The notes under the pieces are model-generated. The model searched no databases. It had not been told where the DNA came from and was given only the letters and a program-made list of their open reading frames with translations. Positions 35,490 to 47,625 of a stretch of DNA of 64,000 nucleotides are shown here, piece after piece. A program made the position numbers and the translations under genes. Every line of letters begins with the position of its first letter. The first letter of the stretch is position 1. The DNA is from Stachybotrys elegans (lineage: Eukaryota; Ascomycota; Sordariomycetes; Hypocreales; Stachybotryaceae): the NCBI GenBank assembly GCA_020746835.1, contig JAGPNK010000001.1:4836001-4900000 (forward strand), given 5' to 3'.

Positions 35490-35970
35490 TAGAGCAGCCA
35501 TCCTGTGTTGGCTTTCTCCAAGTGCGAGAGGCGATTTTATATCATGACATGACGACGGCGTACATTGGGCATTGCATCATCAGGGTTGTCTCTTCTTCTC
35601 CTTCTTCTTACTCTTCGTCTTTGTCATATATCGTTGGTAGGCAAATACAAATCCAGCAACACCCACATTCTACAGTACCGGATAACATGACCAAATACGG
35701 ATAATTGTAGACAAGATGGAGATGAATGGAGAATGACGACACTAGTAAATTGGCGTGGACATTCGCAGATAACTCGGCAATGGTGGGGTGTTGGAGCCCA
35801 GCTCGAGCTCGACCCCTCCTCCAAGCCATCCATCATCAACACATCATACCAACCAGCAACCACCTTTGTCCAGCTCCCTTCTCCTCTCCTACATTAGTAC
35901 TTATATACTTGAATACGCCCGGGACAGAAACACTCCCGCGCAGGCTTCGACACAGGTTCCATCAGCAGCC
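35490..35970. other. Intergenic region
   Basis: 3' flank of the secreted-protein gene and short promoter of the formylglutathione hydrolase gene. Nothing else seen. Confidence 0.5.
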
Positions 35971-36938
35971 ATGGCCTTCACCACCAATGCGACCATCAAC
36001 ACCATGGGCGGCAAGCTCCTCAAGCTGTCGCACCAGTCCTCCACCACCGGCACCGCTATGAATCTCAACCTCTTCATCCCCCCCGGCGCCTCCTCCTCCG
36101 CCAAGGCCCCCGTCCTCATCTACCTCTCCGGCCTGACCTGCACCCCGGACAACGTCTCCGAGAAGGGCTTCCTGCACGCCCACGCCGCGCCCCTCGGCCT
36201 CGCCCTGCTCTTCCCGGACACCTCCCCGCGCGGCCTCGACCTCCCCGGCGAGCACGAGTCCTGGGACTTTGGCAGCGCCGCCTCCTTCTACATCGACGCC
36301 TCCCGCGAGCCCTGGGCCGCCCACTACCGCATGCAGTCCTACCTCACCACCGAGCTCCCCGGCCTCGTCTTCCAGAACTTCCCCGAGCTCGACTCCGGCC
36401 GCGTCTCCATCTCCGGCCACTCCATGGGTGGCCACGGCGCCCTCACCCTCTACCTCAAGAACCCCGGCATGTACAAGAGCGTCAGCGCCTGGGCCCCCAT
36501 CTCGAACCCTACCCAGTGCCCCTGGGGCGAGAAGGCCTTTACGGGATACCTGGGCGAGGACCGCGAGGAGTGGAAGAAGCACGATGCCACGGAGCTTGTC
36601 AAGGGCTGGAAGGGGCCCCTCAACGGCCTGATTGACGTCGTATGTGTCCACAACCAACACGGTAGTAACGCTGTCGACTAACTCGTCTCATCAGGGCACC
36701 GGTGACAACTTCTACAAGCAGAAGCAGCTTCTGCCCGAGAACTTTGAAAAGGCCGCCAAGGACGCTGGCGTCGACGGTCTCGAGGTCCGTTATCAGGAGG
36801 TATGCCATGTCTGTCACCACCTCTCTCCAGCAACGTTGCTTACTCCAATATCAGGGATATGACCACTCGTACTACTTCATCTCAACCTTTGGCGCCGATC
36901 ACGTCAAGCACGCTGCCAAGTTCCTGGGCCTGTTGTAA
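35971..36938 (+). CDS. S-formylglutathione hydrolase (esterase D)
   Basis: Exons 35971-36639, 36695-36799 and 36855-36938; 285 aa, the usual family length (about 280). Both introns are GT-AG and phase 0. Alpha/beta hydrolase with GHSMGGHG carrying nucleophile S151, D227 in GTGDNF and H262 in GYDHSYYF, which complete the catalytic triad. LSGLTCTPDN provides the oxyanion-hole region, and CPWGEKAF is also typical of the family. Reaction: S-formylglutathione plus water gives glutathione and formate, the last step of glutathione-dependent formaldehyde detoxification after the class III alcohol dehydrogenase. Cytosolic, no targeting signal seen. The open frame runs further upstream to 35788 from a non-conserved region; the ATG at 35971 (CAGCCATGG) matches the family start. 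Confidence 0.96.
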
Positions 36939-37563
36939 AACAAAAACAAAAACGCACAAGACACCGGGCGAGAAAGTAGTAAAATGGCAATGTCAGACAA
37001 ACCGGTATACACCACCGGGGTTTGATCTGTAGATATATACGCCTCTCCATTTAAGTATAAAGCTTGGCCGGAGAGAGGAATGACACAAAAATACGTTGGA
37101 GTCTAAACAAACCGACTCGGGCAGTACAAGGGACGAATCGGAGAATCGAACGTGGTGTAGACATTTCCGAGGTTTCAGTACATATGTGAGCAAGCAGAAA
37201 AGAACAAAAAGACAGGACGACCACCCTCGTCATTTGCCACCCTCCCGTTGAACAAAGAGTAATCATCGAACCCATGTATAGCCAAGCGGCACCAAGTCGT
37301 GCGCCGAAATGTATCATATAGCCCAGGCGGGCCAAGAAGAAATGTTCTCCAGGAATAATGTTCCGACGCCGACCCCTGATTCGCACAAAGGTCATGAAAG
37401 CAGATATGTGGCTGTGGTAGATGTGCGTGATGTGCTGTCTTGGTAAAAGGTATTGGTCTCCCATGAGGAAAAATAACAAACGCTCCCCCGATGCAACCCA
37501 AGTAGAGAAAGAATAGAAGAAAAATTCCGAGTAGGCCACCCCGTTTCTAGAACGAGGTATGTA
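36939..37563. other. Convergent 3' flanks
   Basis: Region between the formylglutathione hydrolase gene (plus) and afi1 (minus). A tRNA-like B-box match (37144-37152, minus) does not fold. Nothing else seen. Confidence 0.5.
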
Positions 37564-40178
37564 CTAGCTGGCTCTTCCGCCAGACATGAGGGGAGACCGT
37601 ATCTTCTCCTTGTCCAGTTTTGCACGCACCTCGGCCTCAGCGTCGCGCCGAACACGAGTAAAGGCGAGCTTCTCAAAGCGGCTGAGACTGCGCCACCAGT
37701 GCTGGCCAGCGCTGTGCTCACTGATGCGCTCCAGGAGGTCGGCTGTTTGCTGGCGCACCTCTCGATCCTTGTGCAATAGACCGAGCGCGACATAGAACAG
37801 ACCGGCATGGGACTCTGGAGCTACACTGAGCAGCAAGCAAATCTCTTCATACGAATGGATATGTTTTGCTAGGGTCAGGTAAATGTCGGCGCTCTGGGAG
37901 GGGCTGAGCCGCTGCATTCGAAGACGATCGTGTAGATGAGCTAGGTCTAGCCCCTTCAACGGGCGCACCTGATAGAGCTGGGCGAGGTCCTACAGATGTC
38001 TGTTGTTAGCATCACGTGGAAGCGCGAGCAAAAGGAGCTCGAGCTTACCTGGATGTAGCTGTAGTAGCTGCGAGTATTCCGCCAGCCTTCGATCCTAGTA
38101 ACGTTGCCGGCAAGTTCCTTATTCTTGGCGGCGTCGTCTGGCCAGACGTAACCGTGCCCAACAGCTCCTGGTGCCAATGCCTCCTGGTCCTCGGCGCCAA
38201 TGTAAAGCGCGCTCGCCCCAAAGACGCTCTCTTCGAACTGGGCCGCAACTCGCGTAAACTTGAGAACCCAGTCGCGCCATTTGGCTCTGATGACCCTTTC
38301 GCCGTGGCGGGCAGCTATACTCCGCAGTATATCAGCCATGAAAGCCCCATCGCCAGTGAGATCCTGATTATTATTCGTCGTGCCGCTGGCGATGTTTGCC
38401 AAGGATGGATGCTGCTGCTGGAAGTACGCCTGGCCCTCGGTAAGGATGGCCGGCTCGATTTTGTTACTGATCTTGATGCGCCCGCTGTTGAGGTCACAGA
38501 GAACATCCCACCACTCGTGATGCAGCTCGAAGGCGGGGTTGGTCACACCAGCGATGAAGCCGGGCACATTAAGCAAGGCGTCAATCTTGGTCAGATCCGT
38601 GTAAGGGAAAGCATGTCTGGTGAATCCACGAAGAATACCCCCAGAGGCGAGCGAGCAGGCGGCTAGAACAGCTTCCGCCACCTCACCCGAGGGCATTTTG
38701 TGTCCGAGAAAGATGACTCTCTTCTGGGTCAACAGCGCATTCACCAGAATCATGATTGGGTGCGTCGTGGTCCCGCTGGTTGTCAAGTGAGGGTGCAGCG
38801 CGTACGACTGAGGAGACTTGGCGTGCTGATCGGAAAAGTTCTGGATGAGCTTGATGAGGGAGAAGTCTCCCACTGTCTCGGGCATAACAGCAGTTGGAAC
38901 CTTGATGGGGATCGGTATGCCCTTATACATGACTTTGCTCTCAAACTCATGCGTATCTCGGGGGACTGCATAGATGGACTGTCCACCCTCGACATGTGCT
39001 TTTGTGCCAGTCCTGGAAATGCCCGCTGGCCTGGCCGGGCTCTGGCTCCCGTCTGTCTCATCAGTCACGGGCTGCTCACTCTTGTCCTCGCCGATGCGTT
39101 GCTGGATCATCTGCTCAAACTTTTCTACGAATAGATCTTTGTTGTCGCTGGCGAGCAGCAGGTGACGTTCGAGGAGTGTTAGTTTTGGCATGAGCGAGAG
39201 ATCCATGGCATTAACTGCGTCAAACAGCAGCGCCAGCGTCTCGGGCACCGGCGACTTGAAATATTCTTCCAAGGCTAGTAGTAGCAATGGCTGCAGGACG
39301 GTCGTGTGAGCTCATAGGGAAAAGAGTAGGCAGATGGATGGGGTTTGTGCACCAACCTTGTATATATGCAAAAAGGGATGCCGCGTGCAAATGGCCATGG
39401 AGTTGACGACGGCACCTCGCTTGGCTTGCTTGTCGTGCTTCGTATAGACGAGGTTTAGGACGTAGATGAGAGGCGGACCCTCGCCGCCTTCGGGTTCACT
39501 GTCTGTAGAATCATAGTCTTCATCCTGGTCGACAAATTCGGCATCTTCCTCCTCGAACTCAGCGGCCTCCTCCTCAGAGAGCAGCCCCAGCTCCTTGTCG
39601 CGCCTCCTTCTACGCCGAGCCCTCCTCTCGTCCTTCAACCTGCGCTCCTCATCCTCCTCTTCTGGGCTGGTGTCCTTGTGAAGGAAGAATATGGTCCAGT
39701 TGTGGTCACGTTCGTGTGTCCTATCTGGCAGCATAAGCTCTGCCAACATGCTCTCATTGCCCGTTATGGGGACGGGGTACTGGTGCCGCATGGTCGGGCC
39801 CTTGTCGATGTCAAAGGATGCGACGAGAATATATTCGACATGATTTTCGGTAGAGCCCCGCGGAAACTGGGAGCGCAGGCGCTTCGGGGGGTATGGGTTG
39901 GAGTACTGACGGCGCGGGGCGGACAGGGACGAATGTTGGGAGGACGGGTCGAGCGAGGACGGGTGCGACTTGGAGCTCGGATCGGAGGTTCGGTCTGTGT
40001 CGGGTGCCATGGGCGGCTGAGGAGACCTGGGCGGTCGTGATGCGTGGGACATCTGAGAGGGCGAGCGCGAGGAAGGGAAGGACGAGAGAGAGGTGCGACG
40101 GCCGGACTGAGGGCCATTGGGGTAGTTGCCGTTACTGTGGCTCAGGGTCCGAGACAAGAAGGGAAGGGCAGTCGCCAT
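37564..40178 (-). CDS. afi1: Afi1/MesA DENN-type polarity protein
   Basis: Exons (minus) 39357-40178, 38049-39290 and 37564-37989; 829 aa. Introns are 39291-39356 (donor GTTGGT, a weak variant) and 37990-38048 (GTAAGC). The first about 110 residues are Ser/Pro/Arg-rich. [20 protein letters not shown] begins the Afi1 docking domain; an acidic/basic insert follows ([22 protein letters not shown]). The exon junction [19 protein letters not shown] restores a DENN-like core, and [20 protein letters not shown] with [21 protein letters not shown] is the conserved polarity-axis (SPA/DENN) core. Family knowledge: yeast Afi1 links Arf3 to polarised sites; Aspergillus MesA stabilises the polarity axis at hyphal tips. 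Likely a cortical trafficking or Rab/Arf-linked protein in tip growth. Divergent from the myosin light-chain-like gene, also a cortical cytoskeleton component, which may be coincidence. Confidence 0.92.
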
Positions 40179-41777
40179 GACGATGGCGATGGCGACGGCG
40201 ATGCTGTGGGTATGCGCAGCCCGTTGACGTTTGTGATGGCGGGCAAGGAGCCCATGGGCCGGCTACCGTTGGCTATCTGTAAGCGTTGGGTATTCGAGGA
40301 GGAGATACAATGGGCGGCAAGGCGGCAGGGTAGCAGCGGCGGCGGAGTTGATTCAGTAGTAGGTCGGCAGGTCAGGTATATGCTGGTTCGGCACTGCGCG
40401 ATGACGATGACTGACCAAGCGCAGCAAGACAAGGACAGGCTCGGCGGTCAACGAGGGGCGTGTACAGTGAGTGCATGTAATGTACAGTAATATGAGGTGA
40501 AGCCGACGAGAGAGAGGGTCGAAGGCGGTCGAGGAGGTGCAGGGCTGCGGGAGTTGCGCACAGACGGGGGGCCGAGACGGGACTTGACTTGGGTGCGGCG
40601 AGGGACGAGGTATCGCCGCTGGTATCGCTGTGTGCCACTTTGGGGAAGCTGCCTGCCTACTCGGTACACCAGGTAATCAAGAATGTACCAAATTAGGAAC
40701 CCGGTAGCTGCACAGGGGAATGTGAGGCGAGAGCTGAAGGCCAAACAAACGTGAGGTGAGGTGGGTGATGATGGATAGGAGGTTCAGGAGAGCCTGAAGC
40801 GCACGACTGTTGAGATTGGCAACTGACTAGACTAGGCCCTTTCTCTTAGCAGCAGCAGCGCACCCTCTGCCTGCCATGCTCTCATCTCCCGAGTCCCAAG
40901 CGCCAAAGGAGATGGAGCAATCGTGGACGGCATTAGAAGTTACCGGTTAGACCCTGGCGAGAGAAGGCAGCAAAATGGGCCTGTTGCCGCCCCTTCCCCT
41001 TCCCTTTTTCTCTCCTTGGGGCTTCAAATCCTCCGTCCAGGCACCTCTAGAACCCGCCCACCCCCCCTTGGGTGTCCACTATTCGAGCTAGGGCTCTGCA
41101 AATGGGATTGGCGCAGCGATCAAACAAGGTGCACACTTAGGTCAGGGGTTTTCCAAAAACGTGAGGAGGTTTTACTTTGCTTCTGCCACTAGCCCCTTCA
41201 AGGGAACCGTCACACACAAGACCAAGAACCCAAGGCGTGGTGGTGGCTGAAGAACCCTTAGCCACAGGAGCTCGGGCAGTAGAATGTGGGCAAAGAATAG
41301 CCCATTGAGGGCTGCAATCAATATTAAAAAAAAATACAACTCGATGATTGTGCTAGATGTATTCATATCAAATACTAGGTTGTCATACTAACTCGCACCT
41401 CACACAGTGATAGGTAGGAGGAATGGTGGTGAATGATGCTATTTGCTGTTATGTACCAATGAGCATGTGGCTTGACTATCGAATTATAGCACCAGCCACA
41501 CAGCCCCACCCATCTCATGTGAGGCTTGTCGTTGTCGTGGAAAGCACCTCTTTTGTTTACTTTGCCTATCAAGGCCTAACCACTTACGTAGGGACTCCGA
41601 CCCTCCTCGATAACCATACATGACAGTTGAAGATTCCCAAGCAGGATCGCATCTTGTGTTTGCTTTTTTTTACGTCTTGCCCTACATTGCCCGTCCTTTC
41701 CCTGAACAATTATCCTTCTGCTCCTTTGTTTACTTCTCCTTACTCCCCTACCAGCCAGCGAACCCACTGTTCAAATC
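40179..41777. other. Intergenic, divergent (afi1 / rlc1-like)
   Basis: About 1.6 kb. An 89-codon open frame at 40923-41192 has no domain. No repeats beyond short homopolymers (41329-41336). Confidence 0.45.
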
Positions 41778-42739
41778 ATGGTAACGCGCATCAACCCTGC
41801 TCCCTGTGGCCATTCATGCTAACGAGAGACTGTTGCTCGGCCAGTCGACGCCGGCAGCATATAAGCCGTCGCCACTTGGCTATGGCTCGTCGCCTGTCCG
41901 AACCTCGCCATTCCGACGAGCAGAGTCCCCCGTCTCTCCCACCAGCCACCGATACACGACCCCCAACGGCTCGCCGACCAAGGCAGCGCCCATCAACGGC
42001 ACTTCGAGATTTGCGAGACCAGTGACGCCCACCAAATCCGAGTCGTACGCCTCGAGAGCGCCGATGCACGCCGAAATGGCCTCGTCACCCCAGAGACCAA
42101 CGGTGCCCCGGACGCCCACGTCCAAGTCGCTCGGCAGCGGAAATGCACTGTCACAACTACAGCCGTCGCAGGTCAGGACGCTGCGCGATGGATTCCAGAT
42201 CCTCGACCGGGACTGCGATGGAGTGGTCAACCGTGAGGATGTCGCCGACATGCTGAACCAGCTGGGTGGGTAGTCCCAGCCCGGAGCATTTCCCCGACAA
42301 TGCTAACGTACAGAGTCAAGGTCTACCATCCGGTCCTTCAGACGTGGCGCCCTTCTTCCCCCCCTCGGCACCGCAGACGATTGCCCTCGCAGCCTTCCTC
42401 AACTCCATGGCAGAGGCGCTGGCAGCCCTGTCGCCCAGCGCAGAGCTGCTCTCTGCGTTTTCGGCCTTTGACGACGACGACAGCGGCCAGATTGACGTGG
42501 CGGAACTACGAGACGCTCTCCTGCACACGGCCCCCGAGCCAGGCGAGCGTGCGCTGACGGCGGCCGAGGTCGACAAGGTGGTCAATGGATTCACTGGGAG
42601 GCGGGCGTTCAGCCGCAACATGAACTCGCAGCTGGGATCGAAGAGGGGGGAAGTCTTCAAATATCAAGAGTTTGTCGCCTCTCTGATGGGAACGAACACT
42701 GCGTCGGAGGGCCCGTCGAATGAGAACTCCGAGGCTTGA
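41778..42739 (+). CDS. rlc1: EF-hand protein, myosin regulatory light chain-like
   Basis: Proposed exons 41778-41780 (ATG only), 41845-42265 and 42321-42739; 280 aa. The 3-nt first exon is inferred: frame 2 is open and coding from about 41845 (STPAAYKPSPLGYGSSP) with no in-frame ATG until 42064. A GTAACG donor directly follows the ATG, and GCTAAC plus CCAG precede the second exon. The second intron uses GTGGGT, a GCTAAC branch site and TCAAG; nearer AGs would break the frame or lie too close to the branch. EF-hand 1 is DRDCDGVVNREDV, EF-hand 2 DDDDSGQIDVAEL, and both have intact loop acids. The order of spacing and the GFQILDRDCDG / DMLNQLG context resemble the myosin II regulatory light chain, but the about 110-residue Ser/Pro-rich N-terminal extension is long. 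Alternative: another calmodulin-like protein. Confidence 0.75.
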
Positions 42740-45121
42740 GGATGATGAAACATTGCTTTAGTGATGTACGTTGTATGAGCAGTATGGGAAACAGGAGGAG
42801 TTATTGGTGGTTAGCACATTCATCATACGGGACTGGCTGACTGGGGCGGTTGGGTTGCTTTGGTACGAATGAATACACGATTGATTTGATCCACCGAGTT
42901 GTGCATATACAATGCCTTCTGCACACAAGTTAGGCACGGTCTATGTGCACTTGCTTAAATGAATGCATGGTGAACCTTGGCAGTCAAGCACCAGCATGAA
43001 CCGAATCGTTGGTAACGATGCGATTGATAGGGCTCCGCAGCATGGTTTGGATCTGCAGAACATTTGCCCTTGCCCTACCTTAATTTCAGTCTACTTGATC
43101 GATGACCCAGAGTTGGTGTTGTAGAACGGTGAAGGTGTTTTCCTGTTGCTTGATCAAACAGGCGAGGCATGACAAGCCCACCTCCCCGGCACTACGCGGG
43201 AGGATGAAGAGGCTGGGAAGGCTTACCGCAGATTGCCACATGTCATCCGACGGAGTATCTCGCTGCTCTGCACAGCCTATTGCACAGGAGCTGGGGTGTG
43301 GAACAGCAAGCAGTCAGCAACATCCGTCTGGACCGACATGCGTCACCCATCACAGCCCTCTGTGAAGGACGGCCCAGGGTCTTGCAGCAGCGGGTGGAGC
43401 CCAGCGGCAGCGTCCCCGCTGTCCGTTGTTCGGCCTCCGATGTCACCTCAACCCCGCAGAAGCTTCTAGAAACAGAAAGTACCCGAGTTGTAAGACTTGA
43501 TGGTTTAGGGGAAACGTGCCGACGCATTTGTACCGATAGAAAATAAGAGAAAATGGAAGAAAATGGCTGTGAATTGAGAAGTCATATTCAAAGTCAATAG
43601 TCAGGTTGGACGAGTTTATTCATCCAATTTACTTCAAGTTTGCGCGGTTAACTAGATGGTCGTCCTTTAACTTCGGATGAAAAGAATTGGGGTAGGTACT
43701 TGGGCGCTGGCGTAGCACTCCATTTTGCCAACCACCCACCTTTCACAAAGGTCGGTACTTGAAGGTACAAAACAATTACATGGCTGGGGGGCTGTTCCAG
43801 GTTGCCACAACAGCATGGTTGCTCTGCAAATGGCCACGATAAGCTATTGGGTACCACGTCTCTGCTCAGCAGCCATGGGCGCCTCGGCCCTGCTGCGCCC
43901 AGCCAGTCGCATGCTGGCTGACCAGATTGGCTACCCACCGATGACCGTCTTGACTCTGACTCGGGGAATCCATTGGCTCGCGGCGGGGAGCAGAAAAAGA
44001 AAAAGGAACTTCTTTGAGAAATTGAAGCGGCTGGTCTGTCTGTACCTTATCTTATTTCTTCCGTACCGAGTGGGTGCTTGTGTGTGTGTGCGCGTGCCCG
44101 GACTGCTCGCTGTATCTGTGCATGGACGCCTATGGGCAATCCCTGAGCCACTGACAACGGGCCGCTCTCTAGGGGCTCTGGCAGCGTGGTTTTTGATTGC
44201 AGCTGTTCCATCTGCCAAATCTATCTGTTCGTTCGTTCAAGTGACAGCATAACAGGGTACTTGACTGGTACCTCGAATGAAACGGGCTGGCGTCGCCCCC
44301 CTACCTGGGTGCGTGGGAAATTCTCATTCACGCCCAGCCTGCTGGAATTGGCGGAGGGGGGTATGGGCTGGCTCGCTGCCTGTATGTATAAAAAAAAAAA
44401 ATTTGTACCAATGGAAATTATTAGGTGGTAAGGTCTTCGTTGTGCAGCTGATAAATCGTATATGCTGGTCTGCCTGCCTGTCCGCCTGGCCTCTTTCTCT
44501 CTTCCTCTCTTCTCCCTCTCTCTTTCTTTGGTTCCGATTCTACCATGTGCTCCGGGTTTCTTTTCCTGTCATGATATCCCGACCTGCTTGGACATTTTCC
44601 CTCCTGCATGCCCACTTTCTCCCACGCTCCGCAACCCTCTGAAAGCTCTTCCTATTCCGTTCGCCTCCCTCTGTTGGTTGCCGCCTCTTGACGGAAACGC
44701 TGCCGCTGCCGCTACTACCTCTACATATCGCTCTCGCTACCTACTGCCACTACAACAAGCTTTTTTTTCTTCTTCTCTCTCTCCCCTCCCCCTAATCACT
44801 CCCGACCAACAGTTCTTGGCTACCTCCACATTCATCATCTCAAAAGCCTCGTCGCCTTCGTTCGGGTACTTGCCTGCTACTTTTTTTATACTCCTATCCG
44901 GGTCCGTCGCGCAATGCCCGTTTAGGGCCTCCCCTAAGCTCTTCCCACCCTTTTGCGTCGGGTGCCCTCGCTGGCCTCTGCTTGTGCTCTGCAAGTACCA
45001 CACAGTACCCGAGTTCGCTCTGGACTACCCTTATCCAGCATAACCTTGTTACGGGATAGTTGATTCTCGACAAACACACCCGCCCCCACTATCCCTCCCA
45101 CCAGAAAAAGCCTTGGCCCAA
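42740..45121. other. Intergenic with long CT-rich leader upstream of the TPR-J gene
   Basis: About 2.4 kb. 42740-43600 shows nothing. 44460-45120 is strongly pyrimidine-rich and contains a 193-codon open frame (44462-45043) with skewed Leu/Pro/Ser composition, best explained by the CT bias. A run of A occurs at 44391-44401. Confidence 0.45.
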
Positions 45122-47277
45122 ATGAGGTCCTTCTTCGGCAACAGTAAGAAACCTTCCAAAAAGAACTCCTCCGGTCTCTACGACGAGCGCGACGACTCTC
45201 ACGATTCTCACTCGGAGCCGTCGTCGCCCACCAAGCAGCCTCAGCCCTCGTCGTCTGCCTCCTCCTCCTCCGCCAAGTCGCCTAGGAAACACTCTCGTCC
45301 CGCCTCCTACGTCGACTCCAAGCCCCCTCGCCCTTCTCGTACTGCTCGCCATTCCACCGATCCCGGCTCTGGCTCATCGCGCCGCCAAAAGTACGACCCC
45401 AACACACATCCCCTCAACCTCCCACCTGAGGAGCGTAGGCGCCTCTCGGAGCTGTCTCAGTCCGCCATGAGTGGCCGCAACTCCATGGACATCGACCGTG
45501 AGCCCGTCAACGGCGCGGCCTCGCCACCTCCCCAGCCCCAGAACCCTTCGGCGCAGACCAACTTTTCGGTCCCCATCCCCAACGGCTCCAACCATGAGGC
45601 CGCCCCTGCTCCTCCGCCTCACGGCTCTAACCCTTCGAGCCCCATCATGACCCCCGAGGACGACGCCGAGTCCTACAAGGCTGCCGGCAACAGGCTCTTC
45701 AAGGAGAAGAACTACAAGAAGGCCATCGAGCAGTACAGCAAAGGTACACATATGCCGCTTCTGTTTACCCTGGCGCGGATTCACTGACAGTCGGCTAGCC
45801 GTTGATCTTTTCCCCGATTCTCCGACCTATCTGAGCAACCGCGCCGCTGCCTACATGACCAATGGCCAGTATGAGGCGGCTCTCGAGGATTGTAGCCGGG
45901 CCGCGGACCTAGACCCTCAGAACCCCAAGGTTCTGCTACGGTTAGCCCGCATCTACACGGGTCTCGGGCGCCCAGAGGAGGCCATGCTCACATTTGGCCG
46001 CATCAACCCTCCCCCGTCCGCTAAGGATACTGCTCCCGCCAAGGAGATGCTTCATCACATCAACGCCGCCAAGCATTCTTTGAATGGAAGCACCGCCATG
46101 TCGATGGTGCTTCACGCCCTCGATCAGGCTGAGCGAGGGCTGGGTCCAGGTGTCAGCAAGCCTCGAAAGTGGCAGCTGATGCGGGGCGAAGCTTACCTCA
46201 AGATGGGCCGCGAGAATGCTCTGGGCGAAGCACAGAATATCGCCATGTCGCTTCTGCGCGCCAACAGCCAAGATCCTGAGGCGTTGGTTTTGCGGGGAAG
46301 AGTCATGTACGCTCAAGGCGAGAACGATAAGGCTGTGCAGTCTTTCCGCATGGCACTCAACTGCGACCCCGACTACAGGGAGGCTGTCAAGTGGCTGCGA
46401 GTCGTCCAGAAGCTTGACCGCATGAAGGAGGAGGGCAATGCCTCCTTCAAGTCGGGCCGCTGGCAGGATGCCATCCAGAAGTACACCGACGCTCTGGAGA
46501 TTGACCCGACCAACAAGTCCATGAATGCCAAGCTTCTCCAGAACCGTGCACAGTGCAAGATCAAGCTTAAGCAGTATGACGACGCGCTGGGCGACTGCGA
46601 GCGTGCCATCAGCCTCGACCCAAGCTACACCAAGGCAAGAAAGACCAAGGCAAACGCACTTGGACAGTCGGGCAAGTGGGAGGATGCGGTCCGCGAGTGG
46701 AAGTCGATCCACGAACTGGAGCCGGAAGACGCCACGATCCCCAAGGAGATCCGCAGGGCAGAGCTGGAGCTGAAAAAGAGCCAACGCAAAGACTACTACA
46801 AGATCATGGGTCTGGAGAAGGATGCCGGCCCCGATGAGTTCAAGAGGGCATACCGCAAGCTTGCTGTCAAGCTTCACCCCGACAAGAACCCTGGCAATGC
46901 CGAGGCTGAGGCCAAGTTCAAGGACCTACAGGAGGCCTATGAGACGTTGAGTGATCCTCAGTAAGACTTCCACTACCACTATGCGCGTGTTCACAACCAG
47001 TGCTAACCCCCATGATAGGAAGAAGGCACGCTACGATAGCGGCGACGACTTGATTGACCCGTCCGACATGTTCGGTGGCGGCGGTGGAGGCGGCATGGGT
47101 GGAATCGACCCCGAGATCCTCTTCAGCATGATGAACGGTGGAGGCGGTGGTTTTGGTGGAGGTGGTTTCCGAGGCGCTGGCGGCTTCCCTGGCGGCGCAG
47201 GCGGATTCCCTGGTGGCGCCAGCTTCAACTTTGGTGGCGGCGGTGGTGGCCGACCTCGAGGAGGCTACCCATTCTGA
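45122..47277 (+). CDS. TPR-repeat J-domain co-chaperone (DNAJC7/TTC2-like)
   Basis: Exons 45122-45743, 45799-46960 and 47019-47277; 680 aa. Introns are GTACAC...CTAG and GTAAGA...ATAG. The first about 180 residues are disordered (Ser, Pro, basic). TPR units follow: [60 protein letters not shown], then a second array with [36 protein letters not shown] and [19 protein letters not shown]. The J domain starts near residue 537 ([13 protein letters not shown]) with HPD at 566-568. A Gly-rich C-terminus ends in GGYPF. Family role: TPRs grip the C-terminal tails of Hsp70 and Hsp90 and the J domain triggers Hsp70, recycling clients between the two chaperones in the cytosol. The TGA at 47275-47277 is followed in the same frame by a further 115 open codons; see the next entry. 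Confidence 0.94.
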
Positions 47278-47292
47278 CCACAGGACGAGGAT

Positions 47293-47625
47293 ATGAAGGA
47301 GAAGGAAGGGGGTGAGGCCGACGAAAGTGATGAGCAGGAACAAGACGAAGATGATGACGACGCCGACTCCGAGGCTGGCATATACGCTGATGAGAGCGAT
47401 GCTGATGCACGGACAAGCAAGGTGCAAGATGATGTGAAGCGGAAACGCAAGCAACGTGACGAGTTCGTGGACAAGATGCGACAATACGGCATGGTGTTGC
47501 TCGGGGCGGCGGTGTTGCTGCCACCAAGGCTCTTCGTCCTCGGGCTGGTTGTCGCCGGGTCCGTGTACATGGGTATGGATATGTTACAGAAGCAGCGCCG
47601 TCGACGCGGCGTGCCAGGTGGCTAG
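47293..47625 (+). CDS. Acidic, membrane-anchor-like tail ORF directly behind the TPR-J stop codon
   Basis: 110 codons from ATG 47293 to TAG, beginning 15 nt after the TPR-J stop and in the same reading frame, so TGA is the only stop between the two. It opens with a very acidic stretch (DEQEQDEDDDDADSE), then a basic segment (KRKRKQRDEFVDKMRQ), then about 30 hydrophobic residues (MVLLGAAVLLPPRLFVLGLV and onward) and a short basic end (QKQRRRRG). This is the layout of a tail-anchored membrane protein. The structure argues that it is translated. Options: stop-codon readthrough or alternative splicing that fuses a membrane anchor to the co-chaperone; downstream reinitiation; or a tightly packed separate gene. 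I cannot decide among them from sequence. Confidence 0.6.
   Translation: MKEKEGGEADESDEQEQDEDDDDADSEAGIYADESDADARTSKVQDDVKRKRKQRDEFVDKMRQYGMVLLGAAVLLPPRLFVLGLVVAGSVYMGMDMLQKQRRRRGVPGG

Noticed and set aside
35788..35970. Upstream extension of the formylglutathione hydrolase frame
   Set aside because: Not part of the conserved family; the ATG at 35971 has better context and correct length.
37140..37160. B-box match GTTCGATTC (minus)
   Set aside because: No cloverleaf can be drawn around it.
42266..42320. Alternative acceptors for the second rlc1 intron (ACAG at 42313, AGAG at 42315)
   Set aside because: They lie within a few bases of the GCTAAC branch site or require a weaker donor; TCAAG at 42320 keeps frame with GTGGGT.
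44462..45043. 193-codon plus frame before the TPR-J gene
   Set aside because: Leu/Pro/Ser skew is explained by the pyrimidine-rich leader; no domain.
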